Assembly (NCBI GenBank): GCA_030248225.1
Contig: JASANE010004971.1
Span: forward strand, 84,524-148,523
Reading direction: 5' to 3'
DNA: 64,000 nt
DNA from: Trileptium ribeirensis
Lineage: Eukaryota; Nematoda; Enoplea; Enoplida; Thoracostomopsidae
The position numbers and the translations under genes were made by a program. Positions 1-14,100 of the stretch are shown one piece after another. The first letter of the stretch is position 1, and every line of letters starts with the position of its first letter. A model generated the notes under the pieces. That model worked only from the letters and a program-made list of their open reading frames with translations, searched no databases and was not told the DNA's origin.

Positions 1-2027
1 AATAATGTATTGTGGATGGTGTAAAAAGACAGTTGTGTGTTGTTTCTAGAATTTTTGAGTGGTTTTGGCCGCATCGTTTCCATTTAGTAACAGCTATAAA
101 TCGGCACTACGTATTTTAGAAGTGGTAAGTTAGACCCAAGAATTAGGCATAATAAGCTTTATTTTTGACATACGGAGCTCGACCAAGCCTCGTTTTGACA
201 CGGTGATAGGCTGCACGAGATATATAATCACAAAATGGAATCTATATTCAAAATGGGCCATGCCAGAGGCCATTTTACGTCTGATAGGCTGGCCATCATG
301 GGGTGGTAGTTGGGAAGCTATAGCATCAGAACGGTTAAAAAATTTACTATAACGACGTCAAATGCGGAATCCTTGACGTTTTTTAGTCATAGGGAGTAAA
401 AATGAAGACAATCGGAGCCAAAAAAGCTATTAGTCATTTTTTTCTGGGACAAAAGACATCGTAGCGTGAAATGACCCGTTTTATAATAATACAAAAAATT
501 GAGGCTAACGTTTAGTAACTAAATTTACACTTTCATAGTTTACATTTCGACTTTATCGTCGAACTCGTGTACTGTTTTTCTTGTTCACCTAAATTACAAT
601 TATAAATTGCCTAAACCTGACATACGCATTTTTAGTGCAAAACTTAGGCGTGCATATTCATGGAAATTTGTGCAAATGCACTCTATTTTGAAAAAAACCA
701 GATATGATCTGATAATATTATCACCACATAGCCAACAGTATTTAATTTAGCTCATACATAAAAACTGATCAAATTACATTACAGCTTGTGTGTGCAAAGG
801 TAATTTTAGTAATGCTACCGCTTGATTTAATTTATACTATTTACACCAAATCTTGTATAGATTACAAATAGACAGTCTAAACCGTTGCGAAGTTTCAAGA
901 GGCCCGAGGCATAACTAAGATAATAGAAAATACACGGCACAAAATTTTGTTAAACCGGAAGTTAAGAAAATAGGCGATGGGGAATGGTTAGGCTAGCGAG
1001 AAGCCACCAAAATTTACCTGACGGCTGAATCTGTTTGTATTTCGACCATGCTTAAACAAATTGTTTCCGAACAAAAACCGTTTGCGTTAGAGTTGCGCTC
1101 GATGATAAGTGAGCTACGACGACACTGTTGCTTTGATGAACTATGTGTGTTATACCGTCGGTGAACACCAAAAGCCATACTGGTTATTAAAATAGGCTTA
1201 ATGTATGTTGCCCAGTAAATATTGGAGCAAAAGCACCTTATTTCACGGACAATGTTTGTTTATGCCTCAAATGGTTAATACGTCATAAAATACACCAGTA
1301 ATGCTGAGTGGCAAAGCCGGTATACAGTTGTTGAAGTTTAAATAATAGTTTGAAATTTTAGGATATGGTTGTCCATATTCGGCTATCCGGATTATCATGT
1401 ATATACCACAATTTTACCCTGATATCCGTATATGGTAAACCATATCGCTGCCCATCTCTAAGAGCAAGTGAATTATAAACCTCACTATTGGAACTTTTTT
1501 CGATGCATAGTCTCCATTAACCAATATACAAAGTTTTTGTGCCATATAATGCCATCTTGTCATATTTAAGTATTATGCATAACGTTTATTATTAAACTAC
1601 TATGCGTTAATGTTTAATGACAGACTCCAAAGCCAGCCTTCGCCCAGCACTAACAATAGCATAGTCTTGCTATAGTCAGTCCACGCGTGAGATTGGGCGC
1701 CGCGTAAAACCATGAGACACAAATCATTTTTGAACAAATGGCGAATAAGCGTTTACGAATACTAAATTCATATTGCAGTACGAGAAGCTTCTTGGCAGTC
1801 AGTCGTCCATTTGCAGTCGCATAGCTGTTAAACAGTTGACCGACGACCAACCGTTTCCCAACACAACCACGAAGTTCAGCAACACTTTGCGGAAGGTTGT
1901 GGACAGCCATGTACTATATTTTTCAAGACACTGGAGTATTATTATGGTTATTTAGAAACAGAAGTTTACTGAAACAAATCTAATGGCTGCAATAGCCGTG
2001 GCATGCAACGAGTCCACATAAGCCTAC
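1..2027 (-). other. Start of V-ATPase D intron 4; no gene seen
   Basis: AT-rich, non-coding. I looked for the missing C-terminal V-ATPase D exon on the minus strand and did not find it. Short open frames around 1650-1955 on both strands look like chance. Confidence 0.6.
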
Positions 2028-2198
2028 CGTGCTCGATAGCGTTGACACGTCGATTAGTTATTTTTATCGCTTCATCCAGCGTAACAAATGAGGTTTGCAA
2101 GGATGCGAGTTCGATTAGCAGTTCGACGGCTTTCGCGTAGTTTTTCTTCAACTTTGCAATATTTGCTCCACCTTTACCAAGACCAGTAAGATCGTACG
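2028..2198 (-). CDS. ATP6V1D: V-ATPase subunit D, exon 4
   Basis: The acceptor (GATTTGCAG) precedes 2198 and the donor GTAGGC begins at 2027. The exon carries two bases, 56 codons and one base. It reads YDLTGLGKGGANIAKLKKNY, then ELASLQTSFVTLDEAIKITN and NRRVNAIEH, the most conserved block of the protein. The final base G is the first base of the next codon; the family has Val there, and G is compatible. The next exon, coding the distal coiled coil (family motif near EREEF), was not found and should lie left of base 1. Confidence 0.97.
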
Positions 2199-5100
2199 CT
2201 GCAAATCAATGAAAAATTCTACAGGCAACAAAATGATTCCCCTCCTATAAATGACCGTACATTTTGCGGCTTGAACAGTTTTTGAAATCAAACAGTTTCT
2301 TATTAGCATCAAACTGCCACAGAAAACATCTGAAACCTTACATCGTTGTACATTAAATCACGGTAGCACCAAGTGTAGAAACAGCAAAAAATGCTTATGA
2401 CAGTGGCGTAAGTTTATATGCTTCATATTAAACTGTAGTACGAAAAAGGAATAAAATTGGATCACATGGAATCGTAACGTGTTTGCTCATCAGGATTCCA
2501 GCTAAATTTTATTGCGACGCTGTCGGTAACCACTTGCTCTTGCTCAAAGGCCCCAGCAATCATTGGGTTTATGGGACAATCAGACACATTTAATTAGGTG
2601 TCCACCGCAAACTCTACTGAAAGATAGTTCTTAGAATGGATCTTATCGTCTAAAAGGTTCGTAACCAATCTTCGTTGATTGAACGATATGTAATTCTTTA
2701 TAAAATTTACTGCATTTAGCCGTACATATTGATAGCTTTTGTGTTAACAATATTTGAAGATATTTACACATCACAAGAATAACCTACGTACAAATAAATA
2801 GCTGTTTAGAAGGTTTAATAAAGTACGTCATGTATACAACATATCTGTAATCCACGTACCGTTAGGACCGTCGTGATAAGCTTCAAAAATTGGCAATTGT
2901 ACTCCTGCAAATGAAAACAGAAGTTAATGAATTTGGTCAACTATTTCAACTTGCTTGTAAAATTCATGCAGTAAACATATTTATGTGAAGAATACTTAAT
3001 TTAACAGTACTACAGCTAAATTTGCTGATAACAAGCAATACGCTTCTAAAGCCATTTATTTAATCATCTGTAACAGCTTTGTGTTTAATGTATACTACCT
3101 TAAAACACCTAGAATTCGCGAATCCTTATAATGCTAGTTTGGATAAGAGTTAAATGACACCAGCTGTTCTGTGTTTTGTGTCACGAAACCTAAAATAGCT
3201 TGGCTTCTCCGCAGGACAAAATTTGTCCAGGGGGCTATGATCTGGCGGTCTCCAGCTGCAACTTGGGACCCCCAGCTTATATGGGAGAAACCGTACCCAC
3301 AGGTAAACTTAAGTTTTTAATATTATTGCATTTCATGGTGTTTTTCAAGCATTTACAATATTTTTATCGAGATTTTTTATTCATATTTATTGTTTAAACC
3401 CTGGCAATGTGTATTTCTGCAGCCTGCACGTCATTTTACTTACGATTTTGTGATAACTAAAATATAAACAGTAATATTGTGTTTTACTAACAGTTTCTCA
3501 TTAGGACGACCATTCTTGGTGTAATCTAAAAATACCTGGGGTTGCTTGGGAGGATTTATCTGTGAAAGGGAAACGAAACTTTACCCGGAGGGATGACCTG
3601 GGGTGAGCCGACGATATCCTAAGGGAACTCTAATATCCTGAGGATCATCTCACCCTTTGTAAAGAGGCTAGAATTAGCGTATCTGAAGGCACAGAAAAAC
3701 ACGCAGCCAAATAAGTGAAGACAGGTGAAATTCTGTTGACAAATCTGGTTCGCCGACGGTTGACCTAAAACCACTTTGAAAACGCGTGAAAAGGTAGTTC
3801 ACAGTCACGTTGAATGTTGGATGACCACGTCATCGTATTCAAACTAGCGAAACCCCCTGAATACTCTGAAAGAATTATATAGCCAAACAACTGAGGACAT
3901 CCTAAAATCGGATTTGCCGACCCTCCTAAACGAATTGAAAAGGCCTGAAATGTCCGAACTGTACTCCTGATCATCATATTCAGCGTATCGAAAAATCTTT
4001 ATCATAGACTAGTACTGGGGCTTTCAACGCAACACATAGCCAAAAAATAAATACAGACTACATGATGAAAATCAAGTTCGACGACCCTGAACTCTCTTAA
4101 AACAATTCACAAGGCATAAAATGTTCGCGCTGAACTCTAAATAGCCAAATCATTGTATTCATCGTACCCACAAACTATGGAGTAACCAGAATTCCGATTC
4201 CGGTAAAATTAAGGTTCCGGCTAATTTTTACCAACAGCAATCTCTCTATCTCGACTAATCAGTTTATAAGGCACAGCGATGTAATGCTAGTCAATCAAAC
4301 TACAAAAATATTTATATTTTAAGTACTCCTTCGTTCAGAATTTGTTAACCATGCCTTTGCCCAACGGTTCATGTTTAGTATCCTACGACAAACAACTATA
4401 CTGACAGTTTTGTCTTTATCAGTTAATTTTCATATGCACGTGAGAGCACAACATATGAAAATTTCAATCACTTTACTTTGATTAAAATTGTCTAACACTA
4501 GTAATTCGCCATTGAGGTAAAACGGGCGAGCGTGGTTAGTCTAGGTTCATCGCCTAATTCCAGGTTTCAAACTGAGCTTCCTGAGTACCCGTCAAAAGCA
4601 TGGGTAGGCATAAATATACACTTGGTAGTATACTAGGAGAAACAGTTGCTGTAAATTTTTATCACATATTAGCTGCTTCTACGGACAAGAAAACCCTAAT
4701 TGCTATGTGGTCATGGGTGTGTCCAAAAAAGCTAAATTTTGTGATAACTATTAAAGTGTCTTCTTCAGTAAATTCCGCTATATAATATACTCCCGATTTT
4801 TTCTACAAACTAACAGAGGCGAACCCTATGGGCCAAAAAATTGACAACAGTTTCGCTTTTTCATTTTTTGGTGAGAATTAGTTAATTTCCGGTTACATCT
4901 AATAGTTTTTCCTCTAATGATGCAAGAATTGCCCGCTTTAACCACGTATTAACAAAACAATGCTAGCCAAACACATTCGAATTTCACAAATCACAGCTTT
5001 CAAGCAAATACTAATTTTATAGCATAAAATTTATGCGGTATGGTCTAATACTGCCCGGACTGACTGATTTCCACGTAATTACAATTGCATTCATCGTACT

Positions 5101-8100
5101 CAAAATAACTCTAAGATCTGTTGATCCAACCTACAAACAAACAAAAACTCTTAACCTACAAATAATTGAAAAATCTAAATTTCTCGATTATATTACTGAA
5201 ATTTAGCATTATTTATAGTGTCACACACCAATTTAAAGGGAACAGCGTATATACCATATGATTGTCAACTGTGAAACCAGCGTGTTTAACAAGTTAAATA
5301 ACCCTATATTCCCATCGTTCACACCGAACAACCAACAGCGTCATTATTACTTCCTATTATTTGACCTTACTGATAAAACCAGATTCCGGTTTCGGCTAAA
5401 AATTGCTGTCCCGGTTACTCACTGGCAAACGCCTATATATAGAATATTCCAGTTGCCCTGGCACGCAATACATAACCAAGCAAAATGAAAACAAACTACC
5501 TTAGTTAACAAGTCAGAGGTGAATAAATCATCTAAATCATTCAGGACTCAATTTTTTGCTTATTTTTTTACCAAATTGCCCCGATTTTGTCAATTTCCCC
5601 CAATGCCTACTCTTATCAAAAATTTTCGAAATCGGCTATACTCTCGGGGGTGGGTGGTGCGCATCGGCGAGGCCCAAGAAGAGGATAGGCGAGTTGAGCG
5701 CCTCAAAAGGAGATAATCGCCCATCTCACGCTATGAAAATGCATGTTGACAACCAAATAGGCACTCGTAAAACAAAAACACGCAATGGTATGCCGAGATT
5801 TAAAAAGAATAAAGATATTATTCTATTATATTAATTCGCCCATATTCGCTCGTGGAGTGGTCTAATAAATACAGTTCTGTCAACAAAGTTGTAGATTTAG
5901 ATGAGTTGAAGCCAGATAGAGGTCGCTGATGCTGTTTATATCGCGAGATATAGGCTGCAATACACTGATGCCCGTATAGCAGCTTTCGACCAATAAATCT
6001 TAAAAACCAGTTTTTAGATCTGCATCACTTTATGCGTTATTCGATACATAAATCTGGTCTCAAAACACCAAAATGGCTCAAACTGACAATTATAGGGCCC
6101 AAAATCACAATTTTGACGATCTATCATTACTATATCGGCAGACGAAATTACTACTCCCACCAAGAAGAATTATTTATCTCGTATCTGCATCACATTAGGT
6201 GACATAGGATACATGAATATGACCTCAAAGAACCAAAATGCTTCAAACTGACAATTATAGCGCCCAAAATCACAATTTTGACGATCTATGGTAACTAGAT
6301 CGGGTGCAAAAGTCACTATTCCCATTCAGAACAACCATTTTTCACCTATCTGCATCACTTTACGTGACTTACTTAAATGTGGTCTCAATACGCAAAATGA
6401 GTGCTTGAATGACGCAAAAAGCGTGAAAAAAGCCAAACATCAGTTTTTTAGCAATTTGAGGCACAATATGCGTACAAGAAGTCAAAACAGCCACCAGCTC
6501 AAAAGCTCTCTCGCGGAAATTTAACACACATACTTAAAGGAACGCAATAAACGGATTGAGTTAGATTTTTGAATTTTATCTTCGAAAAATACATCGAAAA
6601 TGAATAGCTTAGCGTAAAACTGCACATATATAATGTTAATTTTGACATATAACTATACCGTCAGGCAACGTGATGGGCCTGTTTTCAAATAGTCTACTTC
6701 ACCTGTTTAGGCCATTCTTCGCGACATAAATTTGTTAAAATACAAAAATTTCGCCCCAAAACACCAAAATATTTTCCTGAATGTGGCATAAAACTGTGAA
6801 AGCCCTAAATAAGGCGCTTTTCACTGCTTGTGGCGCCATGTAGGCAGAAAAAAAAATCAAAAATCGCCATCAGTTTAAAAGCTATCTCCTTGAAGATTAA
6901 CATAGTTATTCATTGAAACACGGCGAATTAGATTTTTGAATTTTGCCATATGCTGAAAATAATTGAATCAAACAGCAAGGATTTACGCTAAATTGCCCAA
7001 AATGATAAAAATGACCTCAGGCGCGAGATAAAATGTTCCAGCGACTCATTTAGTGTACAAAATTAATTTTTTAAAATCATTAGTCACAAACCGCGGTGTA
7101 AAATAGACATCCTTATTTTTTCATAACACGATAAAAACTGAAAAACTTACAAAAATGAGAGATGGACACAAAACGTTATACCTTCATTTATCTGGTTTAG
7201 GTGTCATTTTATGACAACAATAACAAACTGACCAGTAGAGCTATCACAGTAAATATTTTTCAAACAATCGACTACACATCCACTACAACATAGAATTAAT
7301 CTATTTTTCCTAATCTATAGTAGCATGTTTATAAAATAGTGCTAAGCTCAAAGCATTTGATGGTAAAAACAAAGAACGGGCACGCTTATAAAGAAATGAA
7401 TACTAAAGATACGGAGGCAAACTATAAAAAAATTGCCATCGAATGCTGCACGAAATAGCGAAGGCCGAATTTTCAATTTCTTTTTTGATTTTTTCAAACT
7501 AAAAAACTTTTTAAAACAGGCCCGTATAATCATCTAGAGTTAAGGTATACATAGAAAAAATAAAAAAAGAATCATCGCTCTGACATATTATGACCGTCGA
7601 ACATCATACGACACCAATCCAACTTACCAATTTTGTCCCAGGTGTGGATGAAAAAATATGAAAAGAAACAATTTTATTGTCCGATAAGGCAAAAAAATTT
7701 TTTTCACATTTTGTGGCAAATTTAGTGGTCACCAAAAAATGACAGGACCCCTCTTTGGAGAAGCCAGAATTCGACAACCCTGGGCCGAAAACGATTTTCA
7801 GGAATCTCGAGGACAAGAACACTATAAATTTTGGGTTTGGTTCTAAGAGAACGCACAAATTCTGGTGTTTGCAACAGCGGTTGTGGGTTCTCTTCGAGAA
7901 CTCACGATAGGTTGTGTCATGATAATTAACAAAAGTATTACCGGCAACGTTGTCTTTTTTCATTTTTATCTTTATCTGAGCTTTGTTCACATTCTGAAGA
8001 ACTGTATGGTTGAAATCTCCGGCTGTAAATTTTGCCTCCGCCAGTGAGAACGCACACTCTCGCATTACTTCTCCCATCAGCATTTTTGTCTCAAAATATA

Positions 8101-11100
8101 GATATAAAATATATACGTGAAAATTAACCTACAGGCACAGTGGCTTATAATTATTACCGCAAAACCGAAAAAACATAATTATATTTGGTTAACATCATGG
8201 TAGAACACAAGAAGTATCAAATTTAGGATGATTTTGTTCTCGTTGCTCACCACATTACATTTTCATGCTACGTATATCCAGAGTTACAACAGACTGGAAA
8301 TCTCTAAGTCTAAGAAACTCTAATATTTTTTACACTAGTAATGCACCCGGATGTAATTTTTAGTCCTGACCAAGCCGACCTGTCTATAATCAGCACCACC
8401 TAGTCCACAGAAGCTTTCGAGGCAGTTTTGACGTACATTTTAGAGAAATATTATCGTAACACAATTTGTTATTCAATTTTATCCAATTTGTATTTTTAAA
8501 TTTATTTAATTTGTAAAAATTTCCTCGTAAATCTCGTTGAACTTCGAGTGTAGTAAGCGAGAAGCGACGAATTCTTACTGTTGTGAAGAAAAAAGAAAAT
8601 AACAATAAACTGATGATGCAATTCGTGCTGCGTAGGATGATTGCTGCTTATGCAAATGAATCTGATGCAATCATTGTAAGGATTGCATAAGATCCATGGT
8701 ATATAAAGACCCTCCATTTGCTTAGATTCATTCCGTTGTTGTTTCTGTCATACTTTTGGCCTACGGGCGTGATTTATATTTAATTTGTTACGTGTGCCTC
8801 TGGGTGTTGTATTTTTTTCAATACATTCTATTTTATGTGGTTCCGAAACACAACACTTACTATGCGGATAATGGTGAAACTTGACATAGTGTCCGTTATC
8901 GGGCTTTTAGGGTGACATAACTCTGTGTTGGCTCGGGAAATCGACTCGTGGGATAGCTTGAAATCTCTATTTGCACCCTTTAGTTTGACACAAGCACTAT
9001 CCCAACACGTAGCACCTGAAAAAGTACGCCGAAGGGTAAACTCGTGAAGGGGTCTAAAAATAATACTATTGTATCTCGATAAAAGGCGTAGATATTTTAG
9101 TCAAATTGGAGCGGTTTGTAGATCGAATAAGCCTCTATAAGACTGTTTATAATGTTTTGCAATGTGGCTCTTTTAGGATGTGGGATATGGGTTAAAAATG
9201 GTCTCTAAATGGACCCATGAAACCCAAAATGTACGTAAACTGCAATATCACCATAAGCGCTAGAGCTGTGTGGGTGTGATTGGTTTCAGCTTGTAGATCA
9301 ATTATTCATCCTCTCTATATAGCTGCAAATGAGTGTTGCCATTGTCATTATTTTCACTGCAAGGTTCGATCAAAAGGTCTTTGAATGGGCCCCTGGAACC
9401 CAAATTACAAGAAACCGGCAATATATTCACAAGCGCTGCTTGCTATGCTGGGCGTTGATAGAGTTATTTTGTAGAATTTATCCTCGTACTCTCACACTGA
9501 TGGCCCCTAAATGCGGAAAAAGCTGACAAATCTACTTAACTATTCGAGCAACATATATGCGGCTCTTTTTGCAATTTTATGATCAAAATAACTGTGTGCA
9601 GTTCCGGTCAGAAATAAAAACAAATTTAATAGCTGTTTAATTGCTATCCTCCAAATTACTCGCAAACTGTTTTTCAATTTTTTTACTAATTTGTGTGACC
9701 GCGACTGTACACCTCGGTTAATTAAATATTCAACGCTCAGAATTCACCAAATTGGCGATAAGACAAGCTCTTCATAGCTTTGTTCTACAGTACAAAATGT
9801 TTAGAAAATTTTGGCGAACGAACTGTTGTGTCACGTTTAAATCATATTCCCAACAAAATTCATCAACTACAATTGTTATAGACAAAATACAATCAATAAC
9901 CAAATAACAGATATTTATAACGAAAGTGCAAATACACGACCAGGCTAATAAAAAAATCTCTGGAACCACATATTTTATATTTGTAGCGCCAGGGCTGAAA
10001 TTTATTCCTTAGCCTATCCTATAAAATCCATGCAACTCTTTGAAATTCCGTAATTTTTCGAGCAAAATTACAGGAATCTAGATACGTCGTCAAATCAACC
10101 CCCTAAGAAATCTTTGACCGATAATCGCAAATGTATTGCCATTCTGAAAGTGAATTTGTAGTTCTGGCTGAAACGATTTAAAAGATTTGGACCGATTTAA
10201 ACCAGTCCGTGGTCATCGCTAATAAATATAAACATAACGTCCACCGAAGTCTCTGCTAGCAGCGCGTGCTGAAAAGATGTCATGAGACAACAGTTTTGTA
10301 CACAAAATTTGTCAACTGCAGTGAACCAACGCACTGTAATCAAAGTAACGAGGATAAGGCTCTACAAAATCCATTAATGTCGTTGCATTAATAAACGTAA
10401 ATTCGGCTATGAGTTAAAATAGCAGGTTATGGCCGACACCATAGCTGGAACAACCGTGTAAAATAATGCATTTGAGCCTTGTCATAACATGAACAACGTT
10501 TGCACCAACGTTGTTAGTTTTCGAAAAAAAACAGCGAAAAACAAAGGATCCAAATTTGGCTATTTATAACGGTAGTTTGGTCTATATGTATGCCCCGAAT
10601 AATTTTGTTCTGCAACAGATTTTACAAAATTTGGTGCCTGAACGAGAAAAATCGTTGACATTTTCCTCACGATTGGTATGCTGAAGCAATCTCCAAACAA
10701 ATTGAAAATTTACAAGATTCTTGCATCAACTACATCAATTTTATGATTGTACAACTCGAGCAAACAAATCTGCCAGTAGCGTAACTCTTTCCAGTAAAGT
10801 TAAGAGACAGGAAGGAAAAACAATCGCTGCGCACCATGCAAACAATCATAACGTATTGAACGGAAGCTGATTCCTTTAAAACAAAATATGCTTAAGCACA
10901 TTAAACTTAACCTATGTTCTAGGTTTAGGTGTAGGATATTCCGTTAGCTTAGATAAGCCGAGTCGTCTACAACTAATAATTCACAAGCGAAGGAGAAACG
11001 GAGCGAATGTTGTTTCATTTTTAGGTTATCATTTTGCTTAATCCCAATATGTATACCACTTTTAAACGTCTTTAACCCTGAGCCCATTGAAAATTCTAAG

Positions 11101-14100
11101 ACCTCGTCGGCCGTACAAACATCGAAAACAACTGACAGAGCATCAACTAGTTGTGGAAAACTATACACACACGATTCTTTATGACCTGTACGCAATGTGT
11201 AACCGAAAACTGAAGACAGGTTATATTCGGGAAATCGGGTTCCTTGTCCGTAATCACAGTAAAAGCCCGTGAAAAGAATTATTGGAGTATGCACACTGGA
11301 CACAAGGTAACCAAATCATTGTATTCAGCCTTCAGAAATACCTAATATAGCCAGTTATTAATACCCTGTACGCAATACATATACAGACAAAATGAAAACG
11401 CACTACAATTTGGAAATCGGGTTCGTCGACAGTAAACCCCTTCAAACTTCATAAAAACGCATAATATAGTCATGTTGGACACTATATAGCAAAACCATCG
11501 TATCCCGCGTGCTTTATAACCTAATAATCAGTCATTTTAAAGCAAAACAAGCAGTAACACGACGAAATCTGAAAAATCGTTACTTCTGGCAAAGGGTCGG
11601 TGATAAATATTCGTGCCCACAGCGATCCATTTAGTGGTCCCACAAAAAAGTCGAAGTCAGAAAAGCTGTACATCTCGATGAGCTGATTCTGGACGGTCTC
11701 CATTTTTTGATGCGATGACTCTGTTCCGAGATATTGGCTGCGAAACCCTTTTACCAGCATGGCTACATTTGGAAAAGAAGGTTTAAAAAATCTTTGTTTG
11801 CCATTTTGACACGCAAGATGGGGTCAGAGCTGTTTGCGTTCAACTAAAGGGCATATCGACGTCATTTTTGCTATCGAACAAAAATTGTAGAAATCCGTCC
11901 TTCCTAGGAGTTCTGAATGACAGCGACAGACAAAAACGAAATTTTCACGATTTCCCACTAGCGCGATCAGTGGAAACTCCGCTCGCTCAGTCTCAATAAT
12001 ACAAGTTATGAGAAAAATTTTCTGTACAAGAATTGGGGAAAACGAGCAGCTGGTTTTCGTTGTGAAGCCTATCTCGAGACATACGAAGTGTGAAACGAAG
12101 CCACCACAAGGCCGGGTTTGGTAAAGTTTTTTAACATTTATGAGTGACACTGACAAACAAAATCATTGTTTTTTCTCATAGTGCTCTCAATGGATACTTC
12201 GCTTCAATAATCTAATATTCAATATTTAAGATAATGCTAAACTATGAGAAAGGTCAGACTCCATAATACTTTTTGGTGCTATTTACGACGAGCTTATTAG
12301 CGACATTGACAGATTGACAGACAAGAACCATGATTTTTCTAATAGCCTTCTCAATAGTAACTCCGCTTAGATAATCTAATATTCAATAATTAATATAATA
12401 CTCTAAACTATGAGAAAGAACTAGATACTCCACAGAAATTTTTGGGGCCATTAACTTTTAAAAACAAATGTCATTTTTAGAATTTTGCGTTGATGGATAC
12501 TACGCAGCTGTAGCACCAGCACTATACTCACATCAATGATTTTTGTAAGCAACTGGCGGAAACGCATAGTAAGGGCATCGGCCTTCTTCTTCAGTAACGA
12601 GTGACCTTTCTGAGCGCCTTTCAACCGTGCTTTCATTATCGTTTGTGCCCTGAAATATTCTCCTTTTGATGTCAAAACCAGAAGAGCACAAATATACAAA
12701 ACTGAGTAACAGTATTAACACTCAACCATAGTATCATGACAGCCGACATCACATACGAGCGTCACATCGCTGGTGGTTATGGTTGTATAAGTCATATTCT
12801 CTAATACCCTGTTCGAGGAATTATATCTGTGACGTTCTAGAATATGAGCGCTACTATTACTACCGGTAAAACGATAAATCCCCAGAGAGCAGTAAGTCTA
12901 CCGCCCCCCAACACCACGCACTGAGCCGTTCTTTTTTTAACGATATGACTTCACGCACCAATTATCGCCGTTGTCCAGATGATGAAGTTATAAAAAACCA
13001 ATAAAAAACAAAATTATAACTTCAACCTAACAGACGAGAGCACAAAGCAAAAAAATTCATCGAAAAAAAACTATCGCTGACTCAGCAACACAACACAAAA
13101 CGACCTGTTGCATGGTGCATGCACATACAGTGGTGGATTTATAGAGTTATAGATTTCTCATCATACATAGGTGTTGCGAAAACTATTCGGTATTCGGCCG
13201 AATAGTAGGGGCCGAATATTCGGTATTCGGTCGTTCCCTACTTCTGTCGAGGAACCATTGGGGTACCATACCTCAAACCCCATAACTCTAAAAACGGAGC
13301 CTTAGTTGAAAAACAAAAAAGAAGCATCGGCATTTATCATTTTACTATGAAAAAACCAACAAAAGAAAAAAATTCGAAAATTAAGATAAAAATAGGCTTG
13401 CTTCTGCGAAGGGTACTAAAATGGAGTAAAAACACTCGTTTGGACCTCTGACCCCGAAGCATGGGGCGTCATACCCCGTACGCAGGGAACCATGGGTCAC
13501 AGAGCAAAACCAACACCAGCAATGAGTTTCCCATGCCCGAAAACCCTAGGTGAAAATTTTCAGCCGCCCAGGACGTCAGAATAAATTTTCGAAATTGCTG
13601 TCGAGGAACCATTGGGGCATCATACCTCAAACACCATAACTCTAGAGCCGGAGCCTTAATCGAAGAAAGAGGCATCGGCATTTGTCATTTTACTATGAAA
13701 AAACCAATCAGAGAAAAAATTCGAAAGATAAAAATAACCTTGCGTCCGTGAAGGGAACTAAAAAATGGGGTAAAAACCCTCATTTGGACCTCTGCCCCGA
13801 AGCATGGGGCGTCATACCCCGTACGCATGGAACCATGGGTCACAGAGCAAAATCAACACCGGAATGAGTTTCCCATGCCCGAAAACAAACCCCCAGGTCA
13901 ATATTTTCAGCCGTCCAGGACGTCAGAAAAATTTTCGAAACTTCTGTCTAGGGAACGACCGAATATTCGGTATTCGGCCGAATACCGAATAGTTGACTGG
14001 CCGCTGTTAGTTGAAAAATAGAGTCAAAATCTGTCACCAGATATCCTAATTTAACGTCCGGAGTCCTGATAATGATGCTGCAAACCGCTAAATACGTTCA

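Noticed and set aside
7604..7905. Continuation of the 159-codon minus-strand frame past V-ATPase D exon 3
   Set aside because: Family similarity stops exactly at the GTGAGT donor; the remainder is intron read-through.
12721..12800. V-ATPase D exon 1 at a GTATGTGATG donor-like site just upstream of exon 2
   Set aside because: The upstream frame gives no family N-terminus; the true match with ATG and IFPSR is at 18233-18193.
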